Source: Volvox africanus (taxonomy: Eukaryota; Chlorophyta; Chlorophyceae; Chlamydomonadales; Volvocaceae). From it: a stretch of 64,000 nt of DNA. Below the pieces are notes generated by a model. It had not been told where the DNA came from. It worked only from the letters and a program-made list of their open reading frames with translations, and did no database searches. Both the position numbers and the translations under genes were made by a program. Where the stretch lies: assembly GCA_030268105.1 (NCBI GenBank), contig BSDZ01000080.1:5629501-5693500 (forward strand), written 5' to 3'. This document shows positions 48,301 through 58,600 of this stretch, piece by piece; positions within the stretch are counted from its first letter, which is position 1, and each line of letters begins with the position of its first letter.

Positions 48301-49738
48301 ACACCGGGGAAGGTAGGGACTGCCAGGTTAGTGGCCACGAGTGATGTACCCCCCTATCCTACACACACTTAGGGTTTATGCCGTGCGCTGACCGACCCAT
48401 GGGTTTGGGTATCTGCACAGGAGCCAACGCGCGGCCTTCTAACACGGGATACATTTCCCTTAAATGAGTGATGCAATGTGTTCAGTTATTACGTCCAACG
48501 TCCAACGCATAACTAAAATCTACCGACTTCAGGTCAGGTCGTCTTGACGCGGCCCGGCGGCGTCCCACGGGTCGGTGGCCGTCTGGCCATGAGCCGCGCC
48601 ATGGGGGATGTGCGGGTGGGTGAGGGGAGACCGGTGGTGAGGGGGGTTGGGGGTGTGGACAGTCCGTAAGGACGGGCAGCTATACGGCCGGGGTCGGTGT
48701 GGCCCCCAGACCGTCCACCACCTCTTCGCGGGGGAAATGGTCTGTGCTTCCCCCGCCCGCCCTCTGTGGCCCTCTGTGTCTCCCGTGCGTATGCGATCTC
48801 TGTGCGCCCATTTCGCTCCCGCCAGACTTCCGTTCGCCGCTCTCCGCGTCTTTTTTAAGTCACTGCACCACGTCCTCCCCGGCTCTCTCCGGCCCTCCCT
48901 CTGCCCACCCACTGCAGTACAAGGACCCCTCTCTGGCTCCGGACCAACAGGCGGTCACTGCAGCCCCCGATATCACCACAGTGCATCTCGTGGGGGCCGG
49001 TCAGCAGCACCAGACCGAGGGCCAGGGTCCGGGGGAGCGCGCCGGGGCTTCGGAGCTGTACCCTGCAGGTGCCGGAGACATGGAGGGCGGAGCGGCCGAG
49101 GCGCGGGGGGTGCCGCCCGCACAGCTGCTGGTGGTGGCGTGTGACGGTCTGTGGGACGTCATGAACCGCCAAATGGTATGTGGGGTGTGTATGTGTATAA
49201 AAGAGAGAGAGAGAAAGAGAGAGAGAGACAGGCGGGGAGGTGGGGAGAGGGGGAGGGGAAGAGAGGGGGGTTGGTGTGTGTGTGTGTGACAGATGTGTGC
49301 AGAGGTCCAAACACTTCTTATAAACAATCACACTCGTTACTGGGATGCTCAGATGGGACACGTCAACATTTCCGAAACAGCCGCTGAGAAATGTTCCACC
49401 GCCGCTGGCTGTTGCCGCTCACTGCTAAGCGTTGTTGTCGTTTGCTAGAATAATACCTCCCTACTGTGGTCTTTGTTAATCCCGGCGCTGCTAATGCTAC
49501 TACCCTTGCAAGGACTGCCACACCGCCGCGGATGCAGGTGGTCGACATTTTGGAGCAGCACCTGCCGTCAGGGGGCTCTTTGCGCACCGCTGTGTCCGCC
49601 CTGCTGCACGAGGCACTCCGGCACGACTCCGGCACACCTCCCACCTTTGACAACGTGACGGCACTTGTCGTGCAGCTCCCATCCACGAGGCCGCCGCAGA
49701 TGACAGAGAAGACGGCAGATATTAAGTCGTTGCAGTGA
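45356..49738 (+). CDS. PP2C (PPM) family protein phosphatase
   Basis: Nine exons: 45356-45526, 46065-46136, 46488-46598, 46957-47102, 47303-47425, 47663-47754, 48533-48615, 48918-49175 and 49538-49738. All phases fit (418 aa with the ATG at 45356). PP2C motifs appear in order: GEAQGRRKNM joined to EDAHAVKLDIDG across intron 2, GVFDGHGG, GSTAAVALIHGNELVVAHAG, LTEDHKPDLPRERERI, GGRLAMSRAMGDVRYKDPSL, LLVVACDGLWDVMN and FDNVTALVVQL. The metal-binding Asp residues of motifs EDAH, DGHGG, CDG and DN are all present, so it should be an active Mg/Mn-dependent Ser/Thr phosphatase. The order is closest to PPM1G/plant PP2C types. The frame of exon 1 is open to an ATG at 44921, which would add a Pro-rich 145-residue extension; the start is therefore uncertain. 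Intron 6 carries a mobile repeat. Confidence 0.88.
48019..48367 (+). mobile_element. 349-bp dispersed repeat, copy B, inside a PP2C intron
   Basis: Same start (TGTTCAGG) and end (CTACACACA) as copies A and C. CTTAG lies both 5 bases before the repeat and directly after it, compatible with a target duplication; ACACTTAG also recurs on both sides. The copy lies wholly in intron 6 (47755-48532) in sense orientation and disturbs neither splice site. Confidence 0.78.
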
Positions 49739-51340
49739 AATGGGTAGATTTCGAAACAGGGCTGGGCACAGCTGCCTAACGGCCTGGCGCAGCCGCAAGG
49801 CGGTCAGAAGGAAAGGGGGATTTGAGCGGGGAGCACAGGAGGAGCAGAGTGGTTGGGACAACAGGGCTGTTACATACCCTCTGCTGCCGTTGGCCAATCG
49901 GATGATTTAAAATTCCAAAAGTCCAGAAAGGATATTTTAATGATAACGTCAAGTGAATGATGCGTTATGTCTGTTAACATTAGATGGCTATCCGATATCT
50001 AGGCTTATGCGTTAAAGACATGCAGCGGTGCAGGAGACGACGGTTGGAAAGCGGTTGAGAATTGTACGGGGCTACACACCTATCAGCCCCAGACGCTGCT
50101 GCTGCTTAGTATTGGGTTCAGGTCTGTTGATGTTAAAGCCTCATATGGAGCTCTTGTGCACATGTAGTGTTGAATTAAGACTGTTGCGTAACAAGGAGCT
50201 GGTACGTTCCACTTACATAGGCGGGGGCCGGAATTGCTGGTGCTGGTGCGCACCGCCAGGCAATACAAGTAGATCATCCACATATGGCCAAACCGTACAC
50301 GTACCCAGACGTCTGTACCCGCCACGACCCGTACACGTACCCATCACTCCTGATAGCCCCTCGCATGTTCATTTCAACTCACACCGTCCCCCTCCTGCAG
50401 TGATCAGAACTACCGCTGCTGCAAAATAGCCAAAATTGAAAATTGTTGAGAAGCTGCAACGAGGAGAGTGGAGAGGGGGAGGGAGTTGCAGCGGATCCAG
50501 CGGTCCTCCGACATCATCGTCGCATGTGACAGAATGACAGAAGGTTTTGAGCTCACACGCTCGCCGAGCGAAAATACTGCCATATGAATAACTTTCTTCT
50601 TTTTAGGTACAGCTCGGGTATTGAGTTTCACGATGTAAAATACGCAGCACAGCAAACCTGCAGATGGCGGACGGCGCACAGGTGCCGTACCGTGCCGCAG
50701 CTGCAAACATAAATGCAAAATCCCCGCCACAATTATGGAAATGTTAACAACGCCGCTCGCAAAATGACACGTTTATATGTGTGAAGAAGGGTGCTCGTTA
50801 GGGCCTCAGAATGATTATGATTTGTGGCTTTTCCCCCCATAACCCGGAATAAATAAATAATAGCCCTAATGAAAGTACAGATATACACTTGGCCAGCACG
50901 CAAACCGGTAGCACTCACAAAAGTAATGCACTCCTTTGTGGTAATGTCACATGTGGCAATGAGCTGATTCGTTTTGGAACCTCTGATGCGACGATGGGGG
51001 CGGCATCCCAACCGAGTTCACCGGACGATGAGTAATGCGAAGTGGTCGTCTGCAGTCTTCTGCCGGATAGGCCTCTGACCACGTCTGCACCTTTTGCTTA
51101 CTACTGGCTATACTCCATACACCATCAAGCCAACCCATGGGTCATCAAGGTTGAAGCGCGCCGGGTGCACTGTTGCCCTCCCATGACATGATATGATATG
51201 ATATGATGTGACATGATATGATATGTATGATATGGGAGCTTCTCGACCGCCGGCCTGGGAAGTGTGACATTAGCCTACAGTGCAGCCCAGTGACACTAAC
51301 TCGCACTTAATGTCAGTGCGGACAACAACCGCATGCTGCT
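49739..51340. other. Convergent 3' region between PP2C and haloperoxidase-like genes
   Basis: No exon recognised. Plus-strand TGTAA at 50634-50638 and minus-strand TGTAA at 50217-50213 are candidate poly(A) signals for the two converging genes; if both are used, the transcripts overlap by about 0.4 kb. A short GATAT array is at 51188-51232. Confidence 0.4.
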
Positions 51341-54168
51341 TTAGATGCTGGAGCTGAAGGTGGCGGACTTGAAGTTCTTTAGGTGAACGTATCTTGCGAC
51401 CCGGTAGCCCAGGTCAAAGCCGTCCACGTTGGACTTGTTGAAATGGACACCCGCATACAATCGGCTGTTGCCGACCTCAATGCCAGCTGCACGGAAGCTG
51501 GGGTAAGAGCGCGGCCCCAGGAGAGGGGTGGACGGCGATGCGACGTCGAAGGGAAAGGACACGCCAAGGAAGGACTCCAGGACATACACCGCCGCCCCGG
51601 AGGAGCATTGGTGGCCAGAGGGGTACTCGGGGTGGGCGGGAGTGGGCAGCAGCGGCGTCCAAGAGGGGTCAGCTGGAATGATGCCATGGAACGTCCTGGA
51701 GGGGGATGAGGGTTGAGACCTTGGAAGGTTAGTATATTGAGATGTAACATTACATCGTCCAGAGACAATCACGGGGTTACAGGTAAGACATATGCGACAT
51801 ATGCGCTTTCATGTCCGTGCGGCTCACCGAATGGCGGTAATGGGGCGCCAGAATAGCTCCCGGTACTTGGTGCGCCAGCTGGGGCCGGGAACGGGGTTCA
51901 AGAGGAGGAGGTTTGGAAGGGAGAGGATTGTTGGGGCGAGGCAGGGGTAGGGGTAGGGGTAGGGGTAGGGGGCGAATGCTGCTTGAACTCGTTATCGTCC
52001 TCACGAAACAATCATAAACGGAAACTAATTAACGGAATGCAAACGAACAATCGGCAACCGCCAGGCAATCATGACCCGCAGTCCGTCCGTCCCGTCTGTG
52101 GTACAGGCAGCACGCACCAGGCGACCGCGGCATCCCAGAAGCTGGTTGTCAGGATTTTGAAGAAACGTGCTTGGTGCACCACCGGCGTGCTTGAAGGGAT
52201 GGCAGCAATGGAGATGTTGATCCAGATGCCGGCGACGCTGCCCGTACCTAGCCAGCGGGTGTCAGCGGGTGCACAGACGGCCAGGTGAACGGGACTTAGG
52301 GTTGATGACCAGAAGACCTCGGAGGCTGAAGTCGATACGCGCATTCGAACAAAAGAAATTGTGGTTGAGGAGATGTGAAGCAAAATTGCTCCTGTGAACT
52401 GAGAACCCGCAAAGTAAGAAAACAACCATGACAGGCAACCATGTCTATGAAAATTATCGATAATGAATGATGATGGAAGGTGTGTACGACATAGCGACCC
52501 ACACATCTGACTCACCAGGACCCAGAGCCCAGAATCGTGCAGAATCACTGTCGTACGCTGAACGCACTGTCGAGTTCGCTGAGCCATACAAGTAGACCTG
52601 GGAATGGTATGAGCAAACATATTGTGAAATTTTAACGACAATGCCGAGTTGTTGGGAAGGAAAGACCCTTCGCTGTTTTTGATTACTGCACAACTGTGTA
52701 TGGGGCAACCAACAATAAAACAAGGGACATCTCTATGAACGAGGAGGGCTAAACTGCCACGTACGTTCCCTCCACGCCCAATATCGTCATCCCATCTGCC
52801 AGATGACCAAATATAGTGATGAAGAAACACACTCGTCGCGTCTCCCCAATTATAATAACTCATCTGCCAACCAGCGTCGACGCACCTGCTTAAGCTGTCG
52901 GGCGTACTCGGGGTCGTCCAAAGAAAAGTGTTTGAGGGGACGAGTCAACAGATCGACCTCCCCGCTTGTCAGGAAGAAGGGTCTGGCCTGACCGACTTGC
53001 GGATAGCGAGCTGATGTCTGCAGTGCCGGGGGCGTGGTGCAGGGAGAAGGCGAGAACGGGATGATGAAAGGGAATGGTATGTGCGGCTTTCGGAGCGCGA
53101 CTATGGGCCACCCGCATTTGCTGTGCACTGGGACGCAATATGAGCGCGATACGTGATTGGCGACGGCCGCTCAACCTCCCGCTCCGTAACCAACCGCAGT
53201 TTAGCCCTACCGGCGTTACAGTATCTCCCCCACTGAGCCGTGAACACATCTGGGACCGGAACCGTCTTCCAGTGGGCCCTTGATTCTTTCCTCCCAGTTT
53301 CGGAGCGACAATCTGCAGGTTCGCATCCTTTGACCCTTTGACTCTGCAGCCCCTTTGCAAACGATGCGCTGCCTAGCAAAATAATTAACCAACGCAGCAC
53401 ACACAGAACAATTTGTGTTATATAGGTTATGGTTCCTCGCACGGACCTGGCCTGGGGTAAACTGGTAGCGGCCGATGTTCTCGCTGCTGTTGCTGAAGGG
53501 CTTGAAGTTCGCGAACAAGCTGCTGCCGTCCCGGAGCCTTTATTTGTCGATGTGATTTACCGCAAATTGATGAGGAGGACGTGGAAATGAGAAATAACAA
53601 CTGGGAAGCGCAACTAGAAGCGTAGTGCCTGCCACGGGATTCTGATGGGGGTTGGAAGGCGTACCTGTCGTAAAGGATCTTCTGCACGGCCGGGATTGCC
53701 AAACTTTGCAACACCGGCAGCAGGGAGTCGCTCACGTTGAATTGTGCCAGGTTTTGCAACAGTGCCACATCATAGATCGCGTTTTGACGCCAATTGAACA
53801 AGTTGCTCAGGGCTGCGTGACTGGCGTACGCGGCGGCGACTTCGTCTGGGATGTAAGCAGCCTTGTTAACCCGCGCCAAGAGGATAACGTCGTACTGGGC
53901 TACATAAAAGCAAGGAGGTCTGCAGGTTGACTTGATTGTATGAAGTATGTATTCGTAGTTTACTGCTTAGCCTCGAAGCACATCGCTCACCGGAGGCTAC
54001 AATACCGTAGACGCGAGCTGCCTGCTGATGCTCGAAGCCCAAGGTCAGCACCGTGTTCTGGGCTATGGTTAGCCATTGACTTATTATACTGTTGATGGCG
54101 GCGTTACCAGGAGTAACAGCAGCAGCTGCGATCAGTATAGTTATGACTACAGATCTTTGGAATGCCAT
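51341..54168 (-). CDS. Secreted vanadium-dependent haloperoxidase-like (PAP2) protein
   Basis: Eight exons: 54168-53991, 53899-53665, 53537-53447, 53017-52886, 52597-52516, 52247-52118, 51878-51828 and 51695-51341. Phases chain exactly (417 aa). The N terminus, MAFQRSVVITILIAAAAVTP, is a typical signal peptide. The vanadate/phosphate pocket of vanadium chloroperoxidase is complete: Lys287 and Arg294 in RTKYRELFWRPITAI, Ser326-Gly327-His328 in HPEYPSGHQ, and Arg378 and His384 in SRLYAGVHF. The 7- and 6-residue spacings equal those of the fungal enzyme (K353/R360, R490/H496). The reaction would be peroxide-dependent halide oxidation, or phosphate-ester hydrolysis as in related acid phosphatases; sequence alone does not decide. 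It should act outside the cell or in the wall. It is convergent with the PP2C gene and divergent from the TEL2 gene. Confidence 0.85.
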
Positions 54169-55644
54169 TGGGGCAAACTGTAGCAGCAGATTCCCTGGGT
54201 GTCTATTAATACACAATATGATTCAATCTAATATATAATAGTTTCATAAGATTTGTTTAAACAGCCAATATGGTGCGTCCGACGGCAGCCGAGGCCAACA
54301 GGTCGAGGTCGGTTTTGGCCTGGCTTGCTAGGAATGCGACTAAGCATAAAAAATTCTCACGGTTCATCATCTTATCTGTTGGGTGATTATCACGTGGTTT
54401 ACTATTAGGAAATATCAGACAAGCTGTTACGATTAATTGCCGAGGAGCTAAGTGGATGAGGTAGGTAGGGAGGAAGAGGTAGGAACATATGCGAATCGGA
54501 ACTCCATTTCCAGTGAACATAGTGCGGCATAATCACGCTTGTGCCACATCGCTAGGAATCCTAGCTCTTCTCATCTCCTTCCCTCCCTGGCTGCCTCTCT
54601 CCCGTTCCCAGTCTCTCCCTTCCTTTTCTTTGATCCTCTCAGCAGCAGGTCTCGTCTATCACCTTCTCTTCCCCAATCACGTCTCTTCCGCACTCCCTCC
54701 TTCGCCACCTCCCTTGCCGCGACGATTTTCCCTTTGTTTTCAAAGCTGAGGGTCTCTCAAAGCCCTAAAAGGATACCCCGCAGGAACTAAATCTAGGTAT
54801 GCCCGAAACGTAGTCTCGCCTTAGCCCATAGCGAGCATCCGTACATTTTTTGGGGACCCGAAGGAACTGTGATGCTTTACATCATTGCCAAGCATCCTGG
54901 TCAGCGTCAGGCCGGCCGGGCCTCCTTCTTCTGAGCCCACCCGATCGTCGACATCGGCCGCTTAGTGTCCTCCAGCGTGTCGCTGCCTTACATTGATTAT
55001 GATTAGGATATGACGTGGGCCCTGTTTGCTGAGGTGCAATAGCGTTTCCAAAGTTCTTAGTCATAGCCTCAGCATTGTGATGGCATATTTTGATTTAATA
55101 AAAGTCGTCTTGAATTTTATAGCGATTCATGAAATTAATACGCCAAAAATTGCACAATAGAGCAGGCTTGATATGACGCAATATGATTTTGGCGGCTTTG
55201 CGTGGACGCCATTCTACATGGTGCCCAACATATAATAATGTAATACACGTAATGATACACCAAAAATGTAGTTTGATGCAATCGGGACTTTCGGATCTTC
55301 ACTTGGGACTTTCATTTTTCTCTTTGGCGCCTACGATGCGTGGGATCCTACGTATCGTATTGTCCCACGTATATCCCGACTCTTGACGTTGGCGATTCAT
55401 CAGGCGTTTTCGCGGATGTAACTTCAATATCCCATTTCCTGCATCAGCCTACTTAGCTTTTAGCTGCGCGTGTCGGAGGGTGTATACCGAACGAAAGGTT
55501 TTTAAAGTGAAAATATTTTTCGTTTTATACGCCTGAGCTTTACAAGTTCGTTGGGATTTAACCTGCTGTTATCGGCGGCGCTATGGGGGGAAAGGGTGCG
55601 AGCTCTTATTTTTGAGCACAAAGTTATGCTAAAGGGACAGGAAA
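54169..55644. other. Divergent intergenic region
   Basis: Lies between the starts of the haloperoxidase-like gene (minus) and the TEL2-like gene (plus), so it should contain both promoters. A pyrimidine-rich block occupies 54560-54750. No TATA box or named regulatory element could be assigned with confidence. Confidence 0.45.
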
Positions 55645-58600
55645 ATGCATCTCGAGGTCCCTATACGGGGCATCATTAAGGAGGCCTGTAGGCTTGTCGA
55701 CAGCGCCGACGATTTGGACGTCATTGGCACGACGGCGTGCGTGCTGCACAACGCGCTAGTGGCTGGCAAATGCAGTGCTTCCAAGTACACTCTAGATTGT
55801 AACCTTAAGAGGCGAGAGGGTGCATGGCAGCAGTTACTCCTTTACCTGCACGAGCTTGAAGATGCCAGGCGACGGCTGGATGTCTCCGTTGTAGCAGACT
55901 CGGTGCGCGCATACTTCTTCTGGCATTACTTCGGGCCGTGGGCAGCCATGATCCTGCCTGGTAAGAGCCTTGGCAGGTGGGGTTCGGTTGGGCTAGCGGC
56001 CGGAAGCCGGCCTGGCGATAAGACCCTTCGACTTAGTTGCCCCAAAAGCAACGCACAAGGACGGGCGGAGAGCCAAGTTGCAGAGCTGCGTTAAGGGGTA
56101 GCCTTCAAAAAGGACGTGGAAAATGAAGATAAAGCATGGCTGATTGTTCTTGATGTTGAGGAAAGCGGGAAAAGGGAGCCAGGAAACCTGCTTTCGTGAT
56201 CAGCTCGTTTCGGATATAGGGCCCGCCACAACCATATGATGCCCCCATGAGGCCCCTCGCTGCTTTCCCCGTTCTGAACCGCAACGTCCATTCCGACATG
56301 AAAGCGGCATCTTGCCGACCGGCTCAGTCCCAGCAACAGCAGCAACAACAGCGCACGGGATCAGGGGCCCGGTTGCCGCTGCTCCTCGCATCTCTCATGC
56401 AAATAGCACCCGCTCCGGTGCTGCTGCAAAGCCTTGTCAGGTGAGGAGTCTGGTCGGGTGCGTCACATATTGGCTGATATGGCTCTATCTGTCGGAACGT
56501 GCACATCAGGTAGGTTAGGTAATAACAGATGCAGTACTGGGCCCGGGCCTGGCGGCGGCGGAGCAAAAGCCCCTGCTCATTAAGGACGTAACGCAGCCAG
56601 GTGAAGCTCGGGTCGGTTTCCATTTCCTTTGACGCCGACTCAGCGACAGAGGCAAAGCCGGAAACGTCTCGCCCTGGATGTGTTCGTTTGACACCCCTCG
56701 GCACCCCACGCAGCCACCTATCCCTGGTGACACCCGTGGAGGCATTTTCTGGGAGGGGACCCCTCTGGGAGGGGGCGAGGACGGGGCCCCTCTTGGCTTC
56801 CGCCCGGGTGAGCCCGCGCGGCGCAGAGCTGGCTGCCGCCTTCCTCGCCCAGCGCTTTGCTACGAGCACTGGGGTTACGGAGTTGCTTCTTCACCTGGCT
56901 GCAGAAGCGGCGCTAACCCCGACCCGTGGGTCATTCAGGGAAGGAGATCTCCGGGACGACGACGCGCCCGCACAGGGATTGTGCCACAACCAAACTCCCC
57001 GGCAGCAACAGCAGCAGCTAGAGCGAGGAATATGGAGTCAGGTGCATACGGCGGATCCGAATTGGAGGCCTAATCAGGAAGCAGCCCAGGACGGCACGCA
57101 GGCGTCCGGCGGCGGGATTGTGTTGTCTCCAGCAGATGAAGCGGTGCTTCGTCACCTGCTGCTGCTGCCGCCGCCGCCGCCGGTGGCGGGGGCATCACAT
57201 CAACAGTCCTCATTGCCATCCTCGTTGAAAGCGGCGGCGACGGCAGTCAGGTCAAGTCCGCACGACCCTGCGTCGCTCGCGGCATTGCTGGTGTCAGTGC
57301 CCGACCGCGTGGCGGGACTTTTGGTCGCTGGGACAGCTGCGACGTCGCTGCCCTGCGCCCCGGACTGCCTGTCACTGCTGCAGCCAGAGGCCTTCTATTG
57401 GCGGCTGTTGCGACAGCTGCTGGAGGCGATTGCCAACCCAGGCAACAGTGTGGTGGCTGCGCTGGAACGTCTGAGACGCAGCCTCGATGAGGGTACGGAA
57501 CCGCTGACGCTTGCTGAGGCAGGCCTGGCTCATTGCAAGGAGGGTGCGTCTACGGAGGCGGCGAATGGGGACGGAACTGATGACAGATCCGCCGTTGCCA
57601 TTGCTGACACTAACAGCGTTGATGGCGGCGACGCCGGGTTGAGCGCTTCCGGCGTCACGTCACTGGAGCCCTTTGTGACGTCAGCGGCCCTTGAGCTGAT
57701 GGCAGAGGTACTAGAGCGCCTTGCCAAGCGCGGCCATGCCGTCACCGCAGCAGATGCGCTGCTTGCGTGTACGGCAAGTCTAGGGGCCGCGTATGACACG
57801 CAGGAGGAGCACCATGGAGGCAATGGTGAAAGGCAGCGACTGCAGGAGGGGTGTTCAGCCGCTTTACTACAAGTGGCAGGCACCGACTCAGCAGCACTGG
57901 AACGATTGCTGGCGGCGCTGTTGGATCGGGGTGCAGCGGCGGCCCTGGCACTGACGTCGGCGGCGGCGGCGGTGCAAGGGCATGATGCCGACACAGTTGC
58001 ACCAGCGAGTGGTGGAACAGGAAATGAAGAGAGGGGCCGGGTGATGCCCTCGGCATCCTCGCAGTCGGCGTTACAGATACAGCAGCTAGAGCAGTTGCAG
58101 CAACGCGAGATATTGTTGGGGTTTTCACCGCTGCTGCCATCCGCCGCCTTCGCCGCTGCTGTCTCTGCGTTGTCCTGGCTCGTACCATTGCGTGCGGCAG
58201 CGCACCCCGTGGTATCGTACATCCTCACCGACCGCATGCTGCTGTCGCTCCAGCGGCAGCCATTGCCGCTGCACTCCCTTCAGCTCCTGGTGGCGATGCT
58301 GTCCGCTCTCTTCCCAGCCACCCAGCCCACTGCCGCCGCCACCATCCTAGCGGCCGCATGGGGCGATGCCGCGGCAGTGACCCGCACCTCCCTGCAGCAG
58401 CAGGCGTACCTGAGTCAGGCCCTGCTGCTGGTGCTGGCGCGGATGGACCGAGCAACGCTGGAGGTTACTCCGGGGCTGCTGGGGGGCTTGCTGGCAGGGG
58501 TTAGTCAACGGCTGGGCAGCCCATTGCTGGTGACGCAGCGTCAGGCCATGCGGGTGGGCCGGGCGTTCAGTCTTGTGCTTGATCCCGCCAGCGACCTGTT

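Noticed and set aside
52833..52863. 31-bp candidate exon (MSYYNWGDAT) in the haloperoxidase-like gene
   Set aside because: Including it puts a stop in the next exon. Joining exon 4 directly to 52597 restores the family pattern (S-x2-R-x-AYDSDSARFWA).
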